Both the position numbers and the translations under genes were made by a program. A model generated the notes under the pieces. That model made no database searches and was not told where the DNA came from. It saw only the letters and a program-made list of their open reading frames with translations. A DNA stretch of 33,183 nucleotides from Paracoccus sp. IB05 (GTDB lineage: Bacteria > Pseudomonadota > Alphaproteobacteria > Rhodobacterales > Rhodobacteraceae), in NCBI RefSeq assembly GCF_016405985.1, contig NZ_JAEFCF010000015.1, forward strand, positions 1-33,183, written 5' to 3'. Shown piece after piece: positions 8,243-15,938 of the stretch. Positions within the stretch are counted from its first letter, which is position 1. Every line of letters starts with the position of its first letter.

Positions 8243-8379
8243 GCGGGGGCCAGCCCCCGCACCCCCGGAGTATTTAGGTCAAGAGGAAATATTAAAGCCG
8301 GCACCCAAAGCGGATACCGGCCTTTCGTGTGAATTCCTCTTGATCCAAATACTCCGGGGTCCGGGGCAGAGCCCCGGAC
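8243..8379. repeat. Inverted pair of dispersed GGAGTATTT...TCAAGAGGAAA repeats
   Basis: Two copies of the window's dispersed repeat face each other between convergent genes. The left copy spans 8263-8290 and the right copy, in reverse, 8331-8359, with about two mismatches over 26 bases. Each is capped on its outer side by a perfect GC hairpin: GCGGGGGC-CA-GCCCCCGC (8243-8260) and GTCCGGGGC-AGA-GCCCCGGAC (8359-8379). Between them AAAGCCGG (8293-8300) can pair with CCGGCCTTT across a 15-base loop. The whole could fold into one long cruciform and probably terminates both genes. Confidence 0.6.
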
Positions 8380-8391
8380 GCTGGCCAATGG

Positions 8392-10893
8392 TCAGCCGTC
8401 GACGCGGATGCGGAGATTGGCCGGGTCATGCGGGCTGTCTTCGACCACAACCGCATCCCATTCTTTCAACAGCATTTTCACCTTCAGCTTCGTGCCGACC
8501 TCGGCCAGGTCCGGGCGGACATAGCCCATGCCGATCTGCTTGCCGAAGACCACCGACCAGCCGCCCGAGGTCAGGCGCCCGATTTTCTCGCCATTCAGAA
8601 GCAGCGCCTCCTTGCCCCAGGGATCGGTATCCGACGGCCCGTCGATCAGCACGGTCACGCATTTCGCCCGCACGCCGGTCTCGAGCATCGCCTGCTTGCC
8701 GCGGAAGTCTTTCTCCAGATCGACAAAACGGTCGAGCGCAGCCTCCAGCGGCGTTGCATCGCGGCCAAGTTCGGTTCCAAACGCCCGGTAACTCTTTTCC
8801 TGGCGCAGCCAGTTTTGCGCGCGGGCGCCGACCGGGGTCAGGCCATGTTTCTCACCGGCTTTGAGCAGCAGATCCCAGAGGTAGCGGCCAAATTCGATCG
8901 GGTAATGCAGCTCCCAGCCGAGTTCGCCGGTATAGGCGACCCGGATCGCGCGGACCGGACACATGCCGAGCTCGATGTCGCGATATGACAGCCAGGGGAA
9001 GCGTTTGTTCGAAAGCACAGTTTCCGGGTTTGCGTCTTTGACGATCTCATTAAGGATAGCGCGCGCGGTCGGGCCGGCCAGAGCAAAGACACCCCATTGC
9101 GTGGTGATGTCATGGATGTCGATATGACCGCCACCGGCTGCGATGAAGTCTTCCGCCGCTTTATGCAGGAAATCAGCGTCATAGGCGGTCCAGGCCCCGG
9201 CCGAGATCAGATAATATTCATCCTCGGCCAGACGCACGATGGTATATTCGGTGCGGGTGGTGCCGGCTTCGGTCAGCGCATAGGTCAGATTGATGCGGCC
9301 GATCTTCGGCAGTTTATTGCAGGTGAAATGGTCGAGGAAGGCGGTCGCGCCCGGGCCCCGCAGGAGGTGCTTGGTGAAGGCGGAGGCGTCGATGATGCCG
9401 CAGGTCTCGCGCACGGATTTCGCCTCGCGCTCTGCATATTCCCACCAGGCGCCGCGGCGGAAGCTGCGGGAATTGTGGTCGAAATCGGCGGGGGCATCGA
9501 GCGGGCCGTAATAGTTCGGACGTTCCCAGCCATTGACCTGACCCATCTGCGCGCCAAGCGCGAGCTGGCGGTCATAGGCGGGCGCGGTGCGCAGCGGGCG
9601 GGCCGCCTCACGCTCCTCGTCCGGGTGGTGGAGGATGAAGACATGCTCATAGCATTCCTCATTCTTTTTCACCGCATATTCGGTGGTCATCCAGGACCCG
9701 TAGCGTTTCGGATCAAGGGACGCCATGTCGATCTCGGCCTCACCCTGCACCATCATCTGCGCGAGGTAATAGCCGGTGCCGCCAGCGGCGGTGATCCCGA
9801 AGCTGAATCCTTCCGCCAGCCACATATTGCGCAGGCCCGGCGCCGGGCCGACCAGCGGGTTGCCATCGGGCGTGTAGCAGATCGGGCCGTTGAAATCGTC
9901 TTTCAGACCAACAACTTCCGACGAGGGCAGCCGGTGGATCATCGACATATATTCCGCCTCGATCCGCTCCAGATCGAGCGGGAAGAGGTCGGCGCGGAAG
10001 CTGTCGGGCACACCGTAGGGGAAGCGCGCCGGGGAGCCCTTCTCATAGGGGCCGAGGATCCAGCCGCCACGCTCTTCACGGACATACCATTTCGCATCGG
10101 CATCGCGCAGGACGGGGTGCTCGGGATTGCCGGCGGCGCGGTAGGCGACCAGAGCCGGGTCGGGCTCGGTCACGATGAACTGATGCTCGACCGGGATCGC
10201 GGGGATCTTGATGCCCAGAAGGCGCGCGGTGCGCTGCGAGTGGTTGCCGGTCGCGGTGACGACATGCTCGGCATGGATCTCGAACTTCTCGTCCGTAGGC
10301 ACCAGATTGCCACCGACATCCGCCATACGGGTGACCGAGACGATCCATTCCGACCCCGTCCAGCGATAGCCATCCACCTGGATCTTGCGCTCGATCGTCA
10401 CGCCCAGCTGGCGCGCGCCCTTGGCCATGGCCTGGGTCACATCGGCGGGGTTGATATAGCCGTCCTGCGGGTGGAAGAGCGCGCCGATCAGATCATCGGT
10501 TCGCAGGAGCGGCCAGCGCTCTTTCATCTGCGAAGGCGTCAGGAATTCGTGGTAAACGCCTGCGGTCTCGGCGACCGAGGAATAGAGCATATATTCGTCC
10601 ATCCGGGCGTCGGTCTGCGCCATGCGCAGGTTGCCACAGATCGAGAACCCGGCATTGAGGCCGGTTTCAGCCTCGAGCCCCTTATAGAAATCGACCGAAT
10701 ATTTATGGATATGGGTGGTGGCATAGCCCATGTTGAACAAAGGCAGCAGGCCGGCGGCGTGCCAGGTCGAGCCGGAGGTCAGCTCGTCACGTTCGACCAG
10801 CATCGTCTCCCAGCCGGCCTTTTGCAGGTGATAGGCAATCGAAGTGCCAACGGCACCGCCGCCAACGACGAGGGCTTTGACATGGGTTTTCAT
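8392..10893 (-). CDS. Dimethylglycine/sarcosine dehydrogenase-like FAD protein with GcvT domain
   Basis: A two-part enzyme that oxidatively demethylates a methylated glycine (dimethylglycine or sarcosine) and passes the methyl carbon to tetrahydrofolate. The N-terminal half is an FAD-linked DAO domain with VVGGGAVGTSIAYHL (GGGAVG at 11-16) and STWHAAGL; His45 there corresponds to the covalent flavin attachment site of known dimethylglycine dehydrogenases. The C-terminal half (from about residue 430) is an aminomethyltransferase GcvT-type folate domain, with RETCGIIDASAFTKHLLRGPGA, YTGELGWELHYPIEF and a GcvT C-terminal barrel. Length 833 matches the family. The ATG at 10893 has GGAGAAG upstream. 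No folate or glycine-betaine genes adjoin it, so the exact substrate is open. Confidence 0.85.
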   Translation of the reverse strand: MKTHVKALVVGGGAVGTSIAYHLQKAGWETMLVERDELTSGSTWHAAGLLPLFNMGYATTHIHKYSVDFYKGLEAETGLNAGFSICGNLRMAQTDARMDEYMLYSSVAETAGVYHEFLTPSQMKERWPLLRTDDLIGALFHPQDGYINPADVTQAMAKGARQLGVTIERKIQVDGYRWTGSEWIVSVTRMADVGGNLVPTDEKFEIHAEHVVTATGNHSQRTARLLGIKIPAIPVEHQFIVTEPDPALVAYRAAGNPEHPVLRDADAKWYVREERGGWILGPYEKGSPARFPYGVPDSFRADLFPLDLERIEAEYMSMIHRLPSSEVVGLKDDFNGPICYTPDGNPLVGPAPGLRNMWLAEGFSFGITAAGGTGYYLAQMMVQGEAEIDMASLDPKRYGSWMTTEYAVKKNEECYEHVFILHHPDEEREAARPLRTAPAYDRQLALGAQMGQVNGWERPNYYGPLDAPADFDHNSRSFRRGAWWEYAEREAKSVRETCGIIDASAFTKHLLRGPGATAFLDHFTCNKLPKIGRINLTYALTEAGTTRTEYTIVRLAEDEYYLISAGAWTAYDADFLHKAAEDFIAAGGGHIDIHDITTQWGVFALAGPTARAILNEIVKDANPETVLSNKRFPWLSYRDIELGMCPVRAIRVAYTGELGWELHYPIEFGRYLWDLLLKAGEKHGLTPVGARAQNWLRQEKSYRAFGTELGRDATPLEAALDRFVDLEKDFRGKQAMLETGVRAKCVTVLIDGPSDTDPWGKEALLLNGEKIGRLTSGGWSVVFGKQIGMGYVRPDLAEVGTKLKVKMLLKEWDAVVVEDSPHDPANLRIRVDG

Positions 10894-11204
10894 CTGGGCT
10901 TCTCCGGCGGGATGATCTTGGCGGAATATCGTGGATCATTACTGCCAGAGCGGCAGAAGACAGGGCTGCACCGCACGACCCATAGCGTCAAAAAGCGACA
11001 TCAGCGCAGTTCGCGGGACTACGGGCCGTCCCTTGCGAGGGCCTGGTACAGGCCACGCGTGACTGCGCAGCCCGCGCCCGGAGGAGGCGCGATGACATAG
11101 GCGCCCCCGGATGGTGATTGATCCGCCGGCCGGCCCGTCCCTGCGCGCGGCCTTCGCAATCGAAGACACGGGCCCGGGCCAGGCCGGCCGGCGGCGGCAG
11201 GCGC
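10894..11204. other. Non-coding leader upstream of the dimethylglycine dehydrogenase-like gene
   Basis: These 311 bases lie between two minus-strand genes. A perfect 13-bp inverted repeat, CCGCCGGCCGGCC at 11123-11135 and its complement at 11182-11194, follows the stop of the upstream gene and may be its terminator. A hairpin GGCCTG-GTA-CAGGCC (11040-11054) sits nearer the dehydrogenase gene. I compared it by eye with the glycine riboswitch consensus and saw no match. Short open frames here look like chance. Confidence 0.5.
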
Positions 11205-12269
11205 TTATTCTGCCTGGGGCGCCGCCACGCCACAGGTCTTGCGACCGCCGACCTTTTTGCAGTCATCCTGCAAACCGCTGCCCTTGCCGCCGGTCCTGAA
11301 ACTGCTGCGGCCAGGATCATTCTTTCCGACACCCCGCCGGAGCGCCACCGCCTCTTCCGGTGCAGCGCCCGCGCCCAGATCGGCCTCAGCCGCAGCGAGA
11401 TCGGCTTCGCTCAGCCCGGCCCAGAGCGCCTCGCGCGCGGCGGCAATGCGGGCATAATCAGTGCTGAACCCCGCGCCGGCCTCTTCCAGCAAGGCCCGCT
11501 GGGCGTCAGACATGCCCGCAACCAGCACAGCGAGGCGCTTTTTCCCGTCCTTCACCTCGCCCATCCCCGTGATTGGCGCCGCCAGGCGCGCATTCATCGC
11601 CGCGACATTCAGCGTGGCGAAAAAGCTCAGCAAAGTCTCGTCCGACATCCGTTTCGGCGCCGAGACGCGCAGCACGACCTGCCCGTCAATCCCGGCGCGC
11701 AGCACGCGGGCCGGGATCTGCGGCGCCAGCTGCGCCTCGCGGATCTCAAGCCCCGCGATGTTCAGCAATGGCTGATTGCCGGTCAGGCCAAAAGCTGCGC
11801 GGTTCTGGTCCAGCACGCTTGCCCCGACGGGCGTGGCAAAGAGCGTGTCGGGATAGCGCACCAGTTCCGCGACCAGAACACCGTCGGGCGTATCCCAGGC
11901 CGCCCTGGCCTGCTCGATGCCCTCGCCACTGTCCTTGATCGCGGCATCTTTCAGCAAGGCCTGGCGGCGCGGGTCCAGCCCCTTGACCGCAAGCGCCTTG
12001 CCATCTGCCCTGGATACTGTCCGGCGGGTCCAGCCCTCCGGCGCCTCGGGGAACATATCGGCCAGCGTCGTCACCCCCCCGCCGGGCAGGTGCGATTTGT
12101 CGCCGCTGCCAAGGTGCGAGGCCCAGGCAAGGACGTATTGGTCAAAGGTGACCTGATCGAGCCCCTCCTCCAGATTGGCCTGATTGGTCTTCTGAAAGCC
12201 AAACCACAGCCAGGCGGTCAGGGCCGCCGCCGGCAGGATGATACCGACCAGTATATTGATAAAACGCAT
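11205..12269 (-). CDS. Membrane-anchored protein of unknown function
   Basis: I do not recognise this 354-residue protein. The N-terminus has one hydrophobic span (about residues 4-26, FINILVGIILPAAALTAWLWFGF), so it is probably anchored in the inner membrane with the bulk in the periplasm. The rest is mixed, soluble-looking and alanine-rich, without metal or catalytic motifs I can name. The extreme C-terminus has two cysteines in DDCKKVGGRKTCG that could form a disulfide. It lies 144 bases downstream of znuB on the same strand, so read-through from the zinc operon is possible. The ATG at 12269 has a weak AGGTGTGGA upstream. The codon use matches its neighbours, suggesting a resident gene. 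Confidence 0.65.
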   Translation of the reverse strand: MRFINILVGIILPAAALTAWLWFGFQKTNQANLEEGLDQVTFDQYVLAWASHLGSGDKSHLPGGGVTTLADMFPEAPEGWTRRTVSRADGKALAVKGLDPRRQALLKDAAIKDSGEGIEQARAAWDTPDGVLVAELVRYPDTLFATPVGASVLDQNRAAFGLTGNQPLLNIAGLEIREAQLAPQIPARVLRAGIDGQVVLRVSAPKRMSDETLLSFFATLNVAAMNARLAAPITGMGEVKDGKKRLAVLVAGMSDAQRALLEEAGAGFSTDYARIAAAREALWAGLSEADLAAAEADLGAGAAPEEAVALRRGVGKNDPGRSSFRTGGKGSGLQDDCKKVGGRKTCGVAAPQAE

Positions 12270-12413
12270 TCCACACCTGCAGAGCCATCGGGCACCATGC
12301 CGTCCGGACCCCGGGATATTGCAGAAATCGGGCAGGTCTCGGGCAATGGCGCGGCAGTTTTCAGCCAGATGCCGCGCTTTCCTGCAGCGCTGCCGGCCTC
12401 AGCCCTGCCAGCC

Positions 12414-13229
12414 TCAGCCCTGCCGGGATGCGGGCCTGATCCGGGCCAGAAGCCCCGGGATCAGCCCTGCCAGCGCGAAGAGCCCCGCCGCCGCGACAAT
12501 GACCGAAGGCCCCGCCGGCGTGTCCTGCCAGAGCGAGAGTTGCAGCCCCAGAAAGACCGAGGCCACGCCAAACCCGACCGCCAGCACCGCCATCGCCTCG
12601 GGCCCGCGCGCCAGCCAGCGCGCGCTGGCCGCCGGGATGATCAGCATGGCCGCGATCAAAAGCGCACCGACCAGCTTCAGCGCCACCGCAACCACCACCG
12701 CCAGCGCCACGACCAGCACCAGCCGTTCCCGCGCGGGGTTAAGGCCCGAGGCATGGGCGAGATCCTCGCTCAGCGTCGTGGTCAAAAGCGCCTGCCAGCG
12801 CCAGGCGATCAGTGCCGCCACAAGCCCCGCGCCGATCCATATCCAGGCAAGGTCGCCAGTGCCAACCGCGAGGATATCGCCGAAAAGCCAGGAGGACAGA
12901 TCGCTGCGCACGGTCGGGAAATAGCTGACCGCCACCAGGCCAAAGGCCAGCGCGGAATGCGACAGCACGCCCAGCACCGTATCCATCGCCCAGCCCCGGG
13001 CCGCCAGCGCTGCCACCGTCACCGCCATCGCGAGCGCCACGACCAGGGTGCCAAGGCTTACCGGCAGATCCACCGCCAGCGCCAGCGCCACGCCAAGGAT
13101 CGCGGCATGCGCGGTCGCATCGCCGAAATAGGCCATGCGCCGCCAGATGACGAAACAGCCAAGCGGGCCGGTCGCAAGCGAAAGCCCTGCCCCCGCAAGC
13201 GTCGCGCGGGTTACCAGATCGTCAAACAT
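12414..13229 (-). CDS. znuB: Zinc ABC transporter permease ZnuB
   Basis: The membrane subunit of the high-affinity zinc importer. The 271 residues contain about eight hydrophobic spans, and the ABC-3 family hallmarks are clear: GCFVIWRRMAYFGDATAHAAILGVALA near the N-terminus, DTVLGVLSHSALAFGL, LFGDILAV, and KLVGALLIAAMLIIPAASARWLA. The true start is the ATG at 13229 (MFDDLVTRATLAG). The frame stays open upstream only because it runs opposite the histidine-rich znuC tail. The first eight bases overlap the end of znuC, indicating translational coupling. A short tandem repeat (CCTGCC[A/G]GCCTCAGCC type) straddles the stop codon near 12395-12423. Confidence 0.92.
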   Translation of the reverse strand: MFDDLVTRATLAGAGLSLATGPLGCFVIWRRMAYFGDATAHAAILGVALALAVDLPVSLGTLVVALAMAVTVAALAARGWAMDTVLGVLSHSALAFGLVAVSYFPTVRSDLSSWLFGDILAVGTGDLAWIWIGAGLVAALIAWRWQALLTTTLSEDLAHASGLNPARERLVLVVALAVVVAVALKLVGALLIAAMLIIPAASARWLARGPEAMAVLAVGFGVASVFLGLQLSLWQDTPAGPSVIVAAAGLFALAGLIPGLLARIRPASRQG

Positions 13230-14022
13230 GCGGGGCGTTTCCGTGATGGTGGTGATGATCATGCGGATGGTCGTGATCATGGCCGCAGTGATGATCCTGC
13301 GGCCCGTTATGATCATGATCGTGTTCATGGCGATAGAGCGCCAGTGCTCCATGGGTGCCCATGCCGAAAAGCGCGCGATATTCCGGCGCGGTCGAGACCA
13401 CCTGCGGCGTGCCCTGACAACAGATATGACCATTGAGGCAGATCACCCGGTCGCTCGCCGCCATGACCACATGCAGATCATGGCTGACCATCAGGACGGC
13501 AGCACCGGTCCCGGCCCGCACCTCCTCGATCAGCCGGTAAAAAGCCGCCTCGCCCGGCTGATCGAGGCCCTGGGTCGGCTCGTCCAGAATCAGCAGCTGC
13601 GGGTTGGACAGCAGCGCCCGCGCCAGCAGCGCCCGCTGCATCTGCCCGCCCGACAGCGCGGCCATCTGCAAGCCCCCCTTGCCGTCCAGCCCGACCTGGG
13701 CCAGCGCGGCTGCGGCCCGCGCATCGGTCACACGCGCGGGCAGCGACAGAAAGCGCCGCAGGCTCAGCGGCATGGTCCGCTCGATCACCAGCCGCTGCGG
13801 CACATAGCCGATCCGGAGCCCCGGGGCGCGGGTGATACTGCCCTTGCTCAGCGGCAGAATGCCAAGAAGCGCACGCAGGAGCGTCGATTTCCCCGAACCG
13901 TTCGGGCCAAGAATGGTGACGATCTCGCCAGGCTCGACGCCAAGCGAAATGTCATGCAGCACCTCATCGCCGCCAAAACGGATGCAGATACCGGTCGCGC
14001 TGAGCAGGCTGCCCGCGCTCAC
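13222..14022 (-). CDS. znuC: Zinc ABC transporter ATP-binding protein ZnuC
   Basis: The cytoplasmic ATPase that powers zinc import with ZnuB and ZnuA. Walker A GPNGSGKST is at residues 39-47, followed by the signature LSGGQMQRALLARALL, Walker B LLILDEPTQGLD and the switch histidine in VSHDLHVV. Unusually, the last ~35 residues are a histidine/aspartate tract (HEHDHDHNGPQDHHCGHDHD and on, ending in HHHHHGNAPHV) that probably binds zinc on the cytoplasmic side. I chose the GTG at 14022: it overlaps the zur stop as GTGA with CAGGAG upstream, whereas the ATG at 14049 lies deep inside zur. Product 266 residues. The gene overlaps znuB by eight bases. Confidence 0.92.
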   Translation of the reverse strand: MSAGSLLSATGICIRFGGDEVLHDISLGVEPGEIVTILGPNGSGKSTLLRALLGILPLSKGSITRAPGLRIGYVPQRLVIERTMPLSLRRFLSLPARVTDARAAAALAQVGLDGKGGLQMAALSGGQMQRALLARALLSNPQLLILDEPTQGLDQPGEAAFYRLIEEVRAGTGAAVLMVSHDLHVVMAASDRVICLNGHICCQGTPQVVSTAPEYRALFGMGTHGALALYRHEHDHDHNGPQDHHCGHDHDHPHDHHHHHGNAPHV

Positions 14023-14537
14023 GCCGCCTGCTCCTGGCAGCTGGGGCAAAGGCCGAGCGCCTCGACGGTCGAGCGTTCAACGCGGAAGCCAAGAAGGCCG
14101 GCGGCAGCGTCCAGCGCCTCGCGCACCGCCGCTGCCGGGGCCTCGGCCACGGTGTTGCAGAGGCGGCAGATCAGGAAAGCGGGCGCATGGGCCTCGCCGG
14201 GATGCATACAGGCGGTAAACGCGTTCAGCCGCCGCACCCGATGGGCAAGCCCCTGTTCAACAAGGAATTCCAGCGCCCGGTAAGCGACCGGCGGCTGATT
14301 GCCATAGCCCTCGGCTGCAAGGCGCTTGAGCACATCATAGGCCCCCATGGCGCGATGTTCCTCCAGCAGGATCTCCAGAACCCGCCGCCGCACCGGCGTC
14401 AGCCGCGCACCGCTGAGGGCAACCAGCCCATCGGCGCGTTCCAGCACATCCTGGGCGCAATGGGCATGATCATGGCGGGCAAAGGCCGCAGCCGGCTCCT
14501 GGCAGGCCGGACAATCTGATGCGTGATCATGCGCCAT
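14019..14537 (-). CDS. zur: Zinc uptake regulator Zur (Fur family)
   Basis: A Fur-family repressor that, with zinc bound, shuts down zinc uptake genes. The winged helix is in residues ~45-95 (ALSGARLTPVRRRVLEILLEEHRAMGAYDVLKRL, then PPVAYRALEFLVEQGLAHRV). The structural zinc site is the pair CRLC and CPSC in the C-terminal half, and the N-terminus carries extra HDH, CPAC and HDHAHC motifs that may bind metal. The ATG at 14537 (MAHDHASDC) gives 172 residues; the much longer open frame upstream is an antisense shadow of znuA. The gene heads a zur-znuC-znuB operon with overlapping stop and start codons, and is divergent from znuA. Confidence 0.9.
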   Translation of the reverse strand: MAHDHASDCPACQEPAAAFARHDHAHCAQDVLERADGLVALSGARLTPVRRRVLEILLEEHRAMGAYDVLKRLAAEGYGNQPPVAYRALEFLVEQGLAHRVRRLNAFTACMHPGEAHAPAFLICRLCNTVAEAPAAAVREALDAAAGLLGFRVERSTVEALGLCPSCQEQAA

Positions 14538-14546
14538 ATTGGCCCC

Positions 14547-14570
14547 TTGACGTGTTATGGTATTACATAC
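14547..14570. promoter_or_regulatory. Zur-box-like dyad and -35 element in the zur/znuA divergent promoter
   Basis: The 69-base gap between zur and znuA contains TGTTATGGTATTACA (14553-14567), an imperfect palindrome with arms TGTTAT and ATTACA that resembles known Zur boxes. A TTGACG hexamer (14547-14552) immediately precedes it, facing znuA, so the dyad lies in the promoter spacer, where a bound repressor would block transcription. The -10 is weak (CATAGA near 14570). Position and symmetry fit autoregulated zinc repression of both operons. Confidence 0.6.
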
Positions 14571-14606
14571 ATAGATCATACGCCTCTCAAGCGGAAGACC
14601 TGTCTC

Positions 14607-15650
14607 ATGCGTTATATCATATCGAACACCCTTTCCAGCGCCGCCATCCTGCTTGGCAGCGCCGCTCTCCTTCCTGCGGCCCTTGCCACCGCCGCCTTTG
14701 CCGAAGTGCCGAAAGTGGTGACCGATATCCCGCCGGTCCATGCGCTGGTCGCAGCGGTGATGGGGGATCTCGGCCAGCCCGATCTTCTGCTGGAACCCGG
14801 CGCGTCCGAACATCATTTCCAGCTCCGCCCCTCCCAGGCGCGCGCGCTCTCGGCGGCGGATCTGGTGGTGCTGATCGGGCCGGAGCTGACGCCCTGGATT
14901 GAACAGCCGCTCGCGCTGCGGCCGTCCGGCGCGGCGGTGCTCGGCCTCCTCGCGGCAAAGGGCACGCATCTGCAGAACTATGGCACAAACGGCGATGCAG
15001 AGGGGCATGATCACGACCACGGAAATGATCAAGAGCACAGCCATGAAGACGGACATGACCATGGCGAGGCCGCGGACGACGGTCACGACCATGGCCATGA
15101 TCACTCCCATGAGGGAACCGACCCGCATGCCTGGCTCGATCCCGCAAATGGCCGGCTCTGGCTCGGGGTGATCGCGGCAGAACTGGGCCGGCTGGATCCG
15201 GAGAACGCAGCCGCCTATCAGGCCAATGCGACCGCTGCCGCAAAGAAAATCACTGCCGCCGATACCGAGGCGCAGGCGCTGCTCGCCCCGGTCAAAGACC
15301 AGCCTTTCGTAAGCTTTCACGACGCCTGGGGCTATTTCACCGCGCATTACGGGCTCAGCTCTGCCGGCGCAATTTCGCCGGGGGATGCCAGCACGCCGGG
15401 CGCGAAACACCTCACCGAACTGCGCGCGAAAGTCGCAGCCGGAGAGGTGGTCTGCCTTTTCCCCGAGGCCGGACAGGACCCGGTTCTGGCGGAACGGGTG
15501 GCTGAAAACACCGGTGTCCGGATCGGCGCCGCGCTTGACCCCGTGGGGACGGCGATGGACCCGGGACCGGACCTCTATACGCTGCTGCTGACATCGACCG
15601 CCCGGCATCTCGCCGAATGCCTCTCGGCAGGCCCTGTCGCGCAACCCTGA
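14607..15650 (+). CDS. znuA: Zinc ABC transporter substrate-binding protein ZnuA
   Basis: The periplasmic zinc-capturing protein that feeds ZnuBC. The N-terminal ~32 residues form a Sec signal peptide ending AFA before EVPKVV. Family zinc ligands are visible in PGASEHHFQLRPS (His69/His70), DPHAWLDP (His174) and PFVSFHDAWGYF. The loop at residues ~134-168 is a dense histidine/aspartate tract with many HDH and HSH units, as in ZnuA proteins that bind extra zinc. The ATG at 14607 has GGAAG upstream (14592-14596). Length 347. It is divergent from zur-znuCB across a Zur-box-like dyad. Confidence 0.93.
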   Translation: MRYIISNTLSSAAILLGSAALLPAALATAAFAEVPKVVTDIPPVHALVAAVMGDLGQPDLLLEPGASEHHFQLRPSQARALSAADLVVLIGPELTPWIEQPLALRPSGAAVLGLLAAKGTHLQNYGTNGDAEGHDHDHGNDQEHSHEDGHDHGEAADDGHDHGHDHSHEGTDPHAWLDPANGRLWLGVIAAELGRLDPENAAAYQANATAAAKKITAADTEAQALLAPVKDQPFVSFHDAWGYFTAHYGLSSAGAISPGDASTPGAKHLTELRAKVAAGEVVCLFPEAGQDPVLAERVAENTGVRIGAALDPVGTAMDPGPDLYTLLLTSTARHLAECLSAGPVAQP

Positions 15651-15900
15651 TCAGAGGCGCCTGCCCCCAGATGCAGCTTTCGCTTTGTCAGACTGGCTCA
15701 CTGACGGCCGGTTCCGGCATTGCGGCCGGGAGTGCACCGGACCGGTCCCGGGGGTGTCGGGCTGATCATCGGCGGCGGCATCACAGATCAGCCTCTCGCC
15801 AGAAAAGGGGAGCTCCCGCGAGCTTGTCCTGCACGGAAACCGCATTGGTTGCCCGCTTGGCCCGGACCGCTGCAACAGGCGGCGGCCCGATTTCTCTGTA

Positions 15901-15931
15901 AGAAACCGGGCGCGGGGATGCGCCCGGCTTT
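15901..15931 (-). terminator. Rho-independent terminator after the adenosine kinase-like gene
   Basis: Read on the minus strand, a CCGGGCGC stem, six-base loop and GCGCCCGG stem (15906-15927) are followed by TTTCTT, eight bases beyond the stop codon at 15939. The rest of the 288-base gap to znuA (15651-15900) holds no gene that I can support; a CGGCCG inverted repeat near 15702-15725 may serve znuA. Confidence 0.65.
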
Positions 15932-15938
15932 CCTGTGG

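Noticed and set aside
9097-11100. Long plus-strand open frame of 667 codons
   Set aside because: It is antisense to the dimethylglycine dehydrogenase-like gene; the translation lacks any family motif and shows the R/G/A-rich pattern of GC-rich shadows.
10894-11204. Glycine riboswitch controlling the dimethylglycine dehydrogenase-like gene
   Set aside because: No tandem glycine-aptamer core sequences are visible on the minus strand.
12395-12423. Short CCTGCC/GCCTCAGCC tandem repeat as a CRISPR or satellite
   Set aside because: There are only about two units with no spacers; it looks like replication slippage at the end of znuB.
13230-13433. N-terminal extension of znuB rich in M, I and T
   Set aside because: It is only the alternative reading of the histidine-rich znuC tail (CAT/GAT codons read out of frame).
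11118-13436. Plus-strand open frame of 772 codons
   Set aside because: It is antisense to the unknown membrane protein, znuB and part of znuC, and its translation is arginine- and proline-rich without domains.
14538-15644. N-terminal extension of zur
   Set aside because: The extra codons run antisense through znuA and its promoter; the Zur domain begins at MAHDHASDC (14537).
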